From: Viscum album
Taxonomy: Eukaryota > Streptophyta > Magnoliopsida > Santalales > Viscaceae
Length of the DNA stretch: 64,000 bases
Direction: 5' to 3'
Assembly (NCBI GenBank): GCA_963277665.1
Contig: OY728159.1
Location: forward strand, 1,022,335,343-1,022,399,342
Position numbers and translations under genes: made by a program. Under the pieces are notes generated by a model. That model ran no database searches. It was not told the origin of the DNA and worked only from the letters and a program-made list of their open reading frames with translations. This document shows positions 11,818-22,999 of this stretch, in pieces. Position 1 is the stretch's first letter; each line of letters starts with the position of its first letter.

Positions 11818-13795
11818 TGTGACACCCTAATATTTTAAAATGATAATATTTTTAATACCATGTAAAATCTTGATTTTTAGGAAAGAGACAATTTGTTCAA
11901 TAGAATACATGATACACTACATCAAGCTTAAATTAACAACTAAATATTATTATTTAAATGTTACTATTATAACCTAGCCATTGGAATGGAGGGAATGAAT
12001 AGTAATAACTGAATTATGAAAATATGGTTTACACATGATTAAATAATGATTCATTTGTTTTCAAATTTTCTTGAAATGGGAATAAAAACAAATTGAATAT
12101 AAATGATGTGTTTTTATGAACACCTATTAAAAATAAGAATAATTGTGTTTATAAAATCATATAAATCTTTATGGATATTTAATTAATTAATTTTTATATA
12201 TATTCAATTTAATGTTTTGAATTCATCTTATATGTTTCTATATATTATATAAGAACAAATTCATTTTATTTGGAAAAAAACAAGTATTTCTCTAAAAATG
12301 TACTCTTAATGCATTTTGAGGGAGAACCCTTTTTAAATTTAGTTTTCTACACCGTTATATGTTATATTTAAAAAAAGAAACCTCTTATTCAAAATAGGTA
12401 CTTCAAAATTTACTTTTGATGAGTTTTTTATTTTTTTATAACTATCTTTTTTTTATTAATAGATAAAATATGCTAAATCTTAATTGAAAACATCTTTTTT
12501 CCATAGAGATAATTTATTTGGTTAAATCATATTATTTAATAGATTTAAAGTATAAATATAATATATTTTATCATTTATTATAATTTAGGTCATTTTTATT
12601 AATTATATATTGAATTCAGATGTAAAAACATTTCAATCTTCTACAATGTTTTAACTTTAAAAAAAACCCTCTTTGTCATTTTTGACAACAATAATTAATA
12701 TTAAATTACTTTATTCCATTTCTATGTTTTGAATTTGGAAAAATGAATTCCATATATGGAATTATAATTTAAAAATCTTGTAAATAGTTACGTTTTTTTG
12801 ACATTATGAATAATAACTTCAATAATTATTTTTATTTTCCCTAGTTAAGGGGTAAATCAGGTAAATAAGGGTAAAAAATAATATTATAATAATATAAAAC
12901 TACACTAAAACATGTTGTAATCCAATTAAATGAGCTATTTATTTCAATTATCTTACTTAGGATGAACATATTTTAATTTGGATCCACATAGTTGTGAAAA
13001 TAAATTTTAATAATATTAAATTTAAGAAAAAGGGCTATATAACATAAACATGTTCCTTTTACTAATTTTTTTAATACAGGGTAAAATAACTGATATGTAT
13101 AAATATAAATATTAATTAAAAATAAAAATACATTTATTATATCCTGGTATTTTATTTATAATATTTGGACATTAAATAAATTAATTTATTTGTTACACGA
13201 TGGTGATGTAGTGATTACCTTATTAATGAAGGATTTAAAAAAATGATATTATAAAAATTAAAATAAATGTAATTTGAAAATTTTGATTCCATAAAATAAT
13301 TTGATGTATTATTATAAAATATTATATTTTTGTAAATGATTTTGGTTATAAGTAATCAATTTTTCATGAATTTAACAAAAATCAATTACTTAATAGTGTC
13401 GAAATTGACATAAATGTGTTTTTAAAAACAATACAATTTTAAAAAATGATATAATAGTCATAAAAATATTTGATTCGTCTGAATGGATTATATAATGTTA
13501 AAAATTTCATTTATTATCTACTTGTGGTTATCTTGGAATTTTATAGTATCTATAGTAATCATATATTATGAGAATATAAGAAGACATGATAAGAGATAAT
13601 GTTTTAACTAAGGGTTAAAGCCAATATATAAGGTTAAATTTATGAATTAATGTTGTATAAAACCTATTGCTTGGGAGGATTTATTACAATAAACATATTA
13701 TCCTCTTAATATATCACTTTTTAATTATTATAATTCTAAAATAAATTTATTACAAAATAATATTTGATTACTTTCCGAAAGTGCCCCTCCTCCCT

Positions 13796-13806
13796 CTTAT
13801 AAATTG
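13796..13806 (+). promoter_or_regulatory. TATA box of LTR B
   Basis: The string cttataaattg follows a CT-rich run (cccctcctccct) and precedes catcacctctaccca. Equivalent TATA sites with the same neighbours occur in LTRs G, F, E and H; LTR C has a worn version near 20570. Transcription of the element would start shortly downstream. Confidence 0.6.
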
Positions 13807-13969
13807 GCATCACCTCTACCCACATACTCAAGCCACTGAAGCTGCTTAGCTCATCCAAAAAATTCTCAAATAATGACCCAACATCCATAATTTACTCCTA
13901 GAAGCCTTTAATTTTGCATAACTTAATTCAATAAATCCTTTTGGATCAAATCGAAAGAAGTTACCCGAT

Positions 13970-13987
13970 TTAGAGGTAACGTCTTCT
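13970..13987 (+). promoter_or_regulatory. Conserved AG-GTAACG site, possible splice donor in LTR leader
   Basis: The words ccgatttagaggtaacgtcttct are essentially identical in LTR C (20741-20763), although flanking sequence has drifted heavily. A related aagaggtaatgtctgttacc is found on the minus strand of LTR H near 58550. It lies about 170 bases after the TATA box and matches the AG/GTAA donor consensus. Function is inferred only from conservation. Confidence 0.35.
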
Positions 13988-14352
13988 GTCAAGTTCCTTT
14001 CCTTTATTTTCATTATCCACTCACTATGATCTTTTTATTATACGATTAAATAAAAAAACCATTATGATAAATATAATAGGATGTTTTTATGAGATGTATT
14101 TTTACTACACTTACACACACATCTATGTAATGGATATGAACATACTGTTTCTATGTAAAAAGAACTACTACCTCAAGAAACTATGATTGCTCAATTTTAT
14201 CCAACCACACCTCATTATAGAAATTATGATGGAAATTTATTTATATATGATATAAATTATATATATATTTTCTATGTGCTTATTTAATTTTTATTTAGAA
14301 AATAACTTTATGCTTTCCATGATTTAAAAACATGATAATTTAATTTTAGGAG

Positions 14353-14369
14353 GTGTGGACTACCACACC
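14353..14369 (+). promoter_or_regulatory. Palindromic GTGTGGACTACCACAC element of LTR B
   Basis: A short near-palindrome in AT-rich surroundings. Versions lie in LTR C (21127-21146) and, inverted, in LTR F (34874-34889 and 35053-35075) and LTR E (50845-50868). It sits about 180 bases from the TACGTACG module and appears to be a diverged duplicate of it. Confidence 0.45.
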
Positions 14370-14530
14370 CTCAAAGTGATATGACACGTTAATTCCATAA
14401 ATGGAACTTATAAAGGATGGAGTTAATAAAAATATGTAATATATATAGAATTTATATTATACTAGATTGATAATATAACTATTTATATCTTATTTTTTAT
14501 TCCTTTAATATGACAAAAAAATGAAAGTAG

Positions 14531-14566
14531 CGTTCCCGCGTACGTACGGCCTACCGTCTACATGAA
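14531..14566 (+). promoter_or_regulatory. Conserved TACGTACG module in LTR B
   Basis: The site reads gcgtacgtacggcctaccgt followed by ctacatgaa. Near-identical sites lie at 21313-21341, 25623-25651 and, inverted, at 58149-58180 and 58334-58365. It contains the 8-bp palindrome TACGTACG and several CpG in otherwise CpG-poor DNA. That retention suggests selection in the active family, for example as an enhancer or protein-binding site. Confidence 0.5.
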
Positions 14567-14619
14567 CAGTACATTTCATTTCATACCTCTAAATGTTATG
14601 GACTACTCTAAATACATAC

Positions 14620-15510
14620 CGGAGAAACATTTTTTTTGGAATTTTATAAAAGCCACTTTAGGTAAGTGGGCAACCGCATAGTTATAAATCATCACAATAA
14701 CGACATTACACATTCAAAACGAAACTTCAAAATTCCATACCCCGCCATCAATGCCTCAAGCCGTGATCCTTTCATCATACATCAGCCTCGAAGGATGGTA
14801 CCCTACCGCCTCGAGCCTTTAACCACCGTCACACTGACCATAAAGATCAAACCATATCGTCGGTGAACATCACCGGTGACCGTCGAACCACCGGCCATCA
14901 TCGCTGCAGTTTCAAAACACCGTCACCGGCATCCAAAAATGAAGAACTATCAACCATCCTGCATCTCCACTGAAACACTGCCGGTGGGATCCCATCAGAA
15001 ACCATCATTTCAAACCAAAATAATAACTCTTGCGAGAAGCCGTCATCACCGCCACCAAATCAAGGAACCACAGAAATTATCACCCGATTCACAGACAGTC
15101 ACAATCCAACCATTCAATGCAACAAGTGCGCATCATGAACCAAATCAACCAGAAAACAAGAAAATTACAATGATTCACAAACATCATAGAAACACCATGA
15201 ACGCAACAAAGAAAAATCCAAAGCTGCCACCCCTACCACTGGAGAAGACCTAATTATACCCTCAATCACTCAACCACCATGGGCTAGGAAGCGGCCTACA
15301 AACCCTAGGAAACTCACCACATGACAAGCGAGTTTCCGAGAACCAAACCAAGAGCGCTCCGTAGAGTATGCCGATGAACTGGTCTTACACCCGAAGATTT
15401 GGATCGACAACCACATAAGCCCTTACAGAAAATCCACAACATGAGAGGGATCCACAAATCCAATACATAGAGAAAAGATGGATCCGATGAAAATATACCT
15501 TCAAAACAAG
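14620..15510. other. GC-richer insertion unique to LTR B
   Basis: LTR C has no counterpart between its matches to 14610 and 15510. The segment is clearly richer in G+C, with many CCG/CGG words (accaccggccatc, caccggtgaccgtcg). On the plus strand it yields open frames of 66 and 125 residues (14666-14866 and 14876-15253) made largely of His, Pro, Lys and Thr without any domain. Their openness is probably a by-product of base composition. On the minus strand there are T-rich and GT-rich stretches like a plant leader or intron. I see no terminal inverted repeats. It may be a captured host fragment or another element. Confidence 0.45.
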
Positions 15511-15700
15511 TTCATTTCTTACTCAAATATCGAACATCAGAAAAATGTTCGAGATGAACTCAAATAACTAACTAATTGGTATAACATAGTAATAAGTGAT
15601 ATAAAATGAATAATAAAATATTAAAAGGTTCTAATGAAATTATAAATTAACTTATTTTTATTATTCATGAAACTAAATTATGGACGAGAAAAGTGAGACT

Positions 15701-15712
15701 CAAGGTAAGGGA
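15701..15712 (+). promoter_or_regulatory. Conserved CTCAAG-GTAAGG site, possible splice donor
   Basis: actcaaggtaagggacttcg is matched in LTR C at 21669-21688 with one change. Related cttgaggtaaag and cttgaggttagg occur in LTRs G and A near 25990 and 7722. AAG/GTAAG is close to the ideal plant 5' splice site. Its survival in otherwise eroded copies suggests spliced leader transcripts. Confidence 0.35.
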
Positions 15713-16338
15713 CTTCGTCTCAATCCCCTTTCATTATGGAATTTCTTAATATTCCGCATCTTTATTATTTTATAATATTTATATTTAATCACTATGAAAT
15801 TTCATATCCATATATTATATATAATAATTTTATTTATTAATTCATAGAAATTATTATTTAAATTTTCAATGTGGTATTGGAAACCTTGAATGTTTAAAGA
15901 TTTAGTTATCAAATCTTTCTCTTCATCATATCAATATTTATATTAACTTATATGGATATAAAACATGTACATGAAATTTTATTGTCTATTTATAATTTCA
16001 TTCAATTTTTTTAAAAGGAACTTTTTTATATGAAGAGTTTTAATTTCTTTGCAGAATGATAAGAGGAATGTTTTTTAACGTATACGACAACAATGACTCC
16101 TCCATCGCCGTAACCATTATTTGATATTTGGATTCTCTTATAAGACTTAATTTATTTTAAAAAGGAAAATAAACCCCTTACTCCTTTATTTGGGTATCTT
16201 GGTATTTAAAATGGATTCTTAAATGAAAATTTTTTTTTATACAAAATGGTTTGTCATTTAAGATTAAAAGTGTTTTTCAAAAGGGTTTTGTGATGAACAC
16301 ATTTTTGAAATGGTAATTGAGAATTATATGAAACATGT

Positions 16339-16495
16339 GAGCCTAATATAGCTTATAAAAAGGTTTGGGCCCCATTATAGCTCATAGTTGAGCCCGATAT
16401 AGCTTATACAAAGGGTTGAACCACATTATAGCTCATAGGTGAGCCTGATATACCTTATACGAAGGGTAATACCCATTATAGATTTCCAATTTGGA
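16339..16495 (+). repeat. 51-bp tandem repeat in LTR B
   Basis: Three copies begin at gagcc in 16339, 16390 and 16441, each carrying gatatagcttata, aaaggg and cccattatagctcatag. LTR C has the same block (22310-22460) with worn copies. The minus-strand LTRs E and H show related text near 40000 and 57010. Confidence 0.8.
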
Positions 16496-17020
16496 AGTCA
16501 ACCATATGGTAATTCTATTTGGAATATTTTTGAAAGGGTTTTATGTATATGATTCTCTAAGTCACCTAAATGAGTTTTAATTTCTTGATATTGTTTTATT
16601 GTTTTTCATTGAGAAAAATGTATGTGTTTTATTCATGTAAAAATATTTTGTTTCATCCACTCAAAGAACATTGAATAGGTATGAGGTTTTAACTAGAGTA
16701 GTTGTTTTTTGTTAAATTTTTGTCACTTAATAAGCCTTTTATTCTCTTCCCATGTTTTCGAATTTTTTTATAAGGTATAACGAAGGGTAATAGAAATGAA
16801 TTATTCAAGAATATTTTTATCAATAAAATAATTATTTTTTTATGAAGTTTTACTATTTTGAAAAAAATTGGATAGAGTAGAAGTGTCTAAATTGTAATAT
16901 TTGAGATGTAATGTAATAGCTGTAGCCTAATTATCTAAAAATATAAACCTAAAAAGATCCTCAATGTGAATTCTTAACTTAACTAATTATTCTTTAATGT
17001 TTAAAGATGGGGCCTTATAG

Positions 17021-17030
17021 TTGGTATCAT
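17021..17030 (+). other. Primer-binding site after LTR B
   Basis: ttggtatcat begins two bases after the LTR end ggggccttata. It keeps the TGGTATCA core complementary to the 3' end of initiator tRNA-Met, then diverges. It marks the start of a second internal region. Confidence 0.7.
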
Positions 17031-17344
17031 GGGTTGATTTAGACAATATTGGAGATAAGGATGTTTTCATAGGAGTTAGGGATATCATCATGGGTTTTTA
17101 ATTTTAAGGTTGATTATAAGATCAGTATCTTAGAATCCCTTTTTGAGGCTTTGTGATTTGAAATATTAACAAAAATGATGGTATTTTTTGGAGACATTCC
17201 CATTTGAGGAAAATATGTATTATTAATTTTTGGGATGCAAAATGAAAGGTATGAGATAAAATTTGAGCTTAAAATATGCTATGGTTATTTTTGATGATTT
17301 TATCTCATTTATAGTAATGTTATAAAATTATATAGTTTTTGAAA

Positions 17345-17465
17345 AAGGACAACACAGACCATGTTTCAACCCATCACATTAGACAAAGCTACATGAATCG
17401 AACCCACAACTGATGTGTGACTAAGATTGATCACCTACCATTAGACTACAGGAAGTCCTTCGTTA
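17345..17465 (-). mobile_element. tRNA-derived module, probable SINE fragment
   Basis: On the minus strand the sequence contains tgtagtctaatggtagg, a good box A of a Pol III tRNA promoter. About 35 bases later comes gtgggttcgattcatg, a nearly perfect box B (GGTTCGATTC). Spacing and order are those of a tRNA head. The acceptor ends do not pair cleanly and the sequence continues past a tRNA's length, so a SINE or tRNA pseudogene fits better than a working tRNA. No clear poly(A) or target duplication was seen. Confidence 0.55.
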
Positions 17466-18615
17466 AAATGACATATTAATTTTATTTAAATTTTATTATG
17501 GATGAACAATAAGTTGATTTTTGGAAATTGTTTTTTATTAAATGGATATCCTTATTATTCGAAAATTATATGGTTATTAAGTGATAAATGTTATTTTGGA
17601 AGATGTTCTCTATTTTGGGAACAAAATATGACTATGAAAAATAGAATACTATTGGATTTAATTTGATGAGTAATGGTTGAAATTTATTTTGGAAGAATAT
17701 TTGTTTATATTGTGGAAATATGGAGATTTGGGTTGTTTTTCGAAATGGTTAACCTAAAATAGAGAATATGTGTTTAGGTTAATTTCTTTTAAGTATGAGA
17801 CTTTAAGAGTGGTCGATGTTATTTGGAGATAAATGTTCTAATTTATAATAGAAGACTATCTGATCAAATTGTTCATAATTTTGGGGTTCCATCTTAGTTT
17901 GGATTATTTTGAAGAATTTTAAGGACAATTGTTTATTGAATGGCTGTTGTTGAACATTGGGTATTATTTGTTGAATTTTGGAGATTAAGAGTAGTACTTA
18001 CTTTTATAGATGATTATTATTTTTTGGGGTTATATGATCTTGTACTACCCATTTTTGTTTTGGTTAATTTATAAATATGGGGGAAATATATTGTTTATAT
18101 TTTTTGGATTATGTGATTCTTTAGATGTTGATTCTTGCACTTCATGTGTGACCAAGTTATCCTGAATACTCATCATTTAGAGAAAAGATGAGTATGTGGT
18201 CAATATTTATTAAAGGATGAAACCATACATGGCAAGTAAGTATGTTTAATTATGTTCTTATTTAATATAATAAATAAAATCCTCAACATTATGAAAAGGG
18301 TATTAAACAAAAACAATTTCCATTTAATTTTCTTACTAGGAAATCAAGGATTGTTTATCCCACCAAAATTTTATGGTTTTTTGGTTGTTAAACCACTCTT
18401 GATCATTTTTTCTATCTCTCCATAAGAACATGATGGTTAGTTTGATCTTCCATATCAATGTTTTCTTAAATGGAACCTGAGTTTTTGTTATCTCAGGTGA
18501 CCATTGTACTTCACTTTCTTTGGGTTAAAGTGGAAGTTTTATTAAACATTTTTTAGATATTGTATTTTCAATGATGTTACCACACCCAATTTAAAATATT
18601 TTAGGAATAAATTTA

Positions 18616-18625
18616 TAAAAGGGGG
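18616..18625 (+). other. Polypurine tract before LTR C
   Basis: taaaaggggg lies six bases before the TGTAATATCCC start of LTR C, as at the other Tekay-type internal ends in the window. Confidence 0.65.
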
Positions 18626-18631
18626 TAATTA

Positions 18632-21600
18632 TGTAATATCCCATGTTTTAATAAAGAAACACTATGTTCAATAGAAAACCTGATACGCTATATTGAACCT
18701 AAACGAAAAAATATTATTATTAAAATGTTACCCTTATAACCTTGCAGTTGGAATGAAGATAATGAATATTATCAATTTAATTATGAAAATATGGTTTACA
18801 AATGTTTATATAATGATTAATTTGTTAGAAAATTTATTATAAATGGAAAAAACCAATTTAATATAAAGGACGTGATTTTATTAAAACCTATTTAAAAAGA
18901 GAATAATTGTGTTTATAAAATCATATCACTCAATATGGATTTTTATTTAATGAAAAATATATGTTTTATGTTCAATGTATTGTTTTAAATTAATCTTATA
19001 TGTTTTCTAAATTTTATATAAGAAAAAATTCAATATGTCTCTTAAAAAAGTATTTTTCTAAAAATGAAGTTTTACCGCATTTTGATGGAGAAAATTTTTT
19101 AATATAGTTTTTGACACATGTATATTTTATATTTGAAAAAATAAAATTTATATTTAGAAGCATGAGATCAAAATTTTCTTTGGATGAATTTTTGATATTT
19201 TTATAATAACTATAATGTTTTTATGAGTAGTAAAAATATGCTAAATTTTAATTGAAAACAATTTTTTTACATATAGATAATTTATATGGTTAAATCATAA
19301 TATCTAATGGTTTTAATGTATGAATATAATATATTTTCATTATTTTTTACAATTTAGGTCATTTTTATTAATTCTATATTGAATTCATATGTAAAAACAT
19401 TTCAATATTTTTCAATGTTTTAGCTTTAAAAAAATCCCATCTTTTTTATTTTGACAATGAGAAGAAATGATAAATTCATTTCATCTAATTCTGTGTTTTG
19501 AATTTGAATAAATTAATTCCATATTTGGAATTCTAAGGTACAAACTTTTTAAATATTTACCTTTTATTTTTGGACATTCTGAATAGTAATTTCAGTAATT
19601 ATTTTTATTTACCATGATTATATGGTAAACCAGGTAAATAAGGTTAAAAATAAAACTATAATATTTTAAAACAACATTAAAATGCGTCTTAATACTATTG
19701 GATTAGATATTTATGACCATGAACGTACTTAGGATTAACTTTTGGCATTTAAGAGCCACATGGTTGTGAAAATGACATTTTATAATATTTAATTTAAAGA
19801 AAGGGGTAATATAACCCAAACATATATATTTTAATAAAACAATTTTAATGTAAGGTTATATAACTGATACTTATAACTATAAATATTCATCAGAAATAAA
19901 ATAAAATATCATAAATCATGGTATTTTATATATAATTTATTGATAGAAAATAAAGATAATTTATTTATGACACAATGTTGATGTAGTGATTACCTTATTA
20001 ATGAAAGATTAAAATAAATGATATTACAAATAATAAAATAAATATAATTTAAAATTTTTTATGCCATAAAATATTTTAAGGTAATATTATGACCAATTAT
20101 ATTTGATATAATTCTTTTGTTTTGATTTAATCAAGTGGTTATTACTTTAACTAAAATAAAATACAAATTAGTGTCAAAATTGACATAAACGAGTCTTTAA
20201 AACAAATACAATTTTATTAAATGATATAATATTCCTAAATATATATTATTTTTACAATTGACTTATATAATGTTAAAAATTCCATTAATGATATTATTTT
20301 GGTTCTTTTTTCATTTTATATGAACTATAATAACAATATATTATAATAATACAAGAAGACATGGTAAGAGTTCATGTTTTTAACTATGAGTTAAAGACAA
20401 AAGATAATGTTAATTTTATAAACTATACTCTTATAAAACCTATTGGATGAGAGGATTTAGATACATCCTCATATTATATACAAAATATATCACTTTTTAA
20501 CTTTTATAATTTGAATATAAATTTATAATAAAATAATATTTGAAAACTTTCTTAAAGTTCCCCTCATCCATATTAAAAAAGGGAATCACCTCTACCCACA
20601 TACTCACACCTATAAATCCTTTTGTATCATTTAAATTTATCTAATATAAGCTCCCAAAATCTCCCATTTCATCCTAGAATCTGTATGGTTTTCATAAGGA
20701 AATTAATGAAAGTGTTTTGGTTCAAATAAAAAGAAGTTACCCGATTTAGAGGTAACGTCTTCTCTCAAGATCCTTTCCTTATTTTCCTTATACACTACCT
20801 ATGCTCTTATTATACTATGATTACATGACAAAAACATTAACCTAAATATTATAGGATGTTGTTATGATATGTATATTAACTACACATACAAACACCTCCA
20901 TATAGTGGATACAAACTTATTATTTCTGTGAACAATGAACTACTGCCTCATGAAATAATGATTGGTTTATTTTCTCCTACCACCTCTCATTATGGCCATA
21001 ATGATTGAACTATATTTATATATTTTATATATTATATTTATATTATATTTATTATTCTATAATTTTTATTTATAACATACCTTTATTCTTTCGATGATAT
21101 GTAAATATAATAATTTAATTTGTGGAAGTGTGGACTATCGCCCCCTCAAAGAGATATGACTCGATCATGCCATACATAGAACATATAAAGTATAGAGTTA
21201 ATGAACTTATATAACATATAAAACATATATATTATAATGTAATTATAATATACTTATGTATCTATTATTTTTTATTCCTTTAATATGACAATGAAAATAA
21301 AGTAGCATTCATGCGTACGTACGACCTACCGTCTCCATGAACTGAGCATTTAATTTCTTATCTCTAGATGTTATAGAATATTCTAAATACATATATTCTT
21401 GATATATATGATATTTAAATAATTAATAACATTATGGAGATAATTTACTTATGGACACATGAATAATTTGCATCAAAACAAGTTCATTTATGACTCAAAT
21501 ATAAAACATTGACAAAACATCTGATATGAACTCAAATAACTAAATAAATTCTATAACATAAAAACAAGTGATATAAAATTAATATTAAAATTTACAAAGG

Positions 21601-22999
21601 TTCTAAAAAAATTATAAACTAACCAAGGTTTATTTTTTATAATGTTAATGAATGAATGAGACAAGTCACACTCAAGGTAAGGGACTTTGTCTCAATATCC
21701 TTTCATTGAGCCATTTCATTATAACATGAACTGTTATTCTTTTATAACGTGACTATACAACCAATATGATAGTTTATATCCAAAATTTATATTTAGTAAT
21801 GTTATTTATTAATTAATGGAGATTATAATTTAAATGTTCAAAGTGGTTTGGTACACCTTGAACATTAAAAAATTTAAATATCAAATCTTTCTCTTCATCA
21901 TATTAATTTACATATTTAATTATATGGATATAAAATGATTAAAAAAGACATTTTATGTCCATATATAATTTTATTAAATATTTTAAAAAGGAATATTTTT
22001 ATGTAAATCATTTTAATTTATCTTTAAAACAATAAAAGAAATGTTTTTAACACATACGACAACAATGACTTCTCTACCGTCGTAACTGTTATTTGATATT
22101 TGGATTCTCCTAGAAGCCTTATTGTATTTTAAAAGGAAAATTAATCCATTATTACTTTATTTAGGTAAATTGGTATTTAAAACTGGTTAATAAATGAAAA
22201 TTTTATTCCTATAAAGAAATTTTTTTCATATGGGATTAGAAGAAATTTTCGTAAGGTTTTTGTGATGAACATGTTTCTCAAATGGATCTTTATAATTATT
22301 TGAAACGGGTGATACCTATATAGATTATACGAAGATTTTATCTCAATTATATCTCACATTTATTCCCAATATGTATTATATAAAGGGTTGATCCCCATTA
22401 TAGCTCATAGGTGAGCCTGATATTGCTTATTCGATGGGTTGGTCCCCATTATAGATCACCAATTTTGATGTCAACCATATGGTTATTTGAATTGGAAGAT
22501 GTTTGAAAGGGTTTTATGTATATGATTATCTAAGTCACCTAAATGAGTTTTAATTAATGTTTATTGGTTTTAGTGTTTTTTATTGAGAAAAAATTATGAG
22601 TGTTATTCATGTGAAAATGTTTTGTATATTCTACTCAAGGAACATTGAATGGGTTATCAGGTTTTAACTAGACAAATGAGTTTTCATTATTTTTATGTCC
22701 CTTACTGATATTTTTATTCTCATACCAAGTTATTAAAATGTATTTTCACAGGGTATAATGAAGGGTAATATAAATGAATAATTCAAGAAGATTTTTGTAT
22801 AGAAAATAATTCTTGTTTATTAAGGAGTTTTATTATTTTGAAACAAACTGGATAGAGTAGGAATGTATACTTTATAATATTTGAGATATAATGTAATAGT
22901 TATCACGTAAATCTCTAAAACACTAAACCTAAAAAGATACTGAATTATAATTTTTAACATAACCTGTTATTGTGTAACGTTTAAGGCTGGGGCCTTATA
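18632..22999 (+). mobile_element. Tekay-type gypsy LTR C, last LTR of the plus array
   Basis: It starts TGTAATATCCC and ends ctggggccttata. It is collinear with LTR B except for B's GC-rich insertion. No PBS follows, so this is the terminal 3' LTR. Large deletions are not obvious, and substitutions and short indels are numerous. Conserved blocks include tctacccacatactca (about 20590), ccgatttagaggtaacgtct (20741), GCGTACGTACGACC (21313) and ctcaaggtaaggga (21671). Confidence 0.85.
21313..21341 (+). promoter_or_regulatory. Conserved TACGTACG module in LTR C
   Basis: gcgtacgtacgacctaccgt followed by ctccatgaa is the best preserved plus-strand copy. It sits 180-190 bases after a diverged partner (21127-21146), the same spacing as in LTR B. 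Confidence 0.5.

Larger units (their letters stand above)
11818..17019 (+). mobile_element. Tekay-type gypsy LTR B (5.2 kb including an insertion)
   Basis: It starts TGTGACACCCTAAT and ends ggggccttata. It aligns along its length with LTR C (18632-22999): both have the caatagaa...ctgatacgct-like block near the start, the cttataaa/TATA region and tctacccacatactca, the ccgatttagaggtaacgtcttct block, the GCGTACGTACG module, the ctcaaggtaaggga site, the acgacaacaatgact block and the 51-bp attatagctcata repeats. Removing the 0.89-kb insertion at 14620-15510 gives about 4.3 kb, the length of LTR C. Divergence from C is high by eye, so the pair is old. It is flanked by a PPT on the left and a PBS on the right, so it serves two internal regions. 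Confidence 0.85.
17020..18615 (+). mobile_element. Internal region 2 of the plus array, coding capacity lost
   Basis: Only 1.6 kb separates the PBS from the next PPT. Every frame is closed, and I find no convincing pol motif beyond faint integrase-tail-like words near 18440-18540. It is most likely a deletion derivative of the same family that keeps the cis signals needed for mobilisation. It contains a tRNA-derived insertion. Confidence 0.6.

Noticed and set aside
14666..15253. Two plus-strand open frames (66 and 125 residues) as host genes
   Set aside because: Composition is His/Pro/Lys/Thr-rich with no domain. Openness follows from the GC-rich, CA-rich strand, and no promoter or splice context supports them.
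17345..17465. Functional tRNA gene on the minus strand
   Set aside because: Promoter boxes fit, yet the ends do not form an acceptor stem and there is no T-run terminator at the right place.
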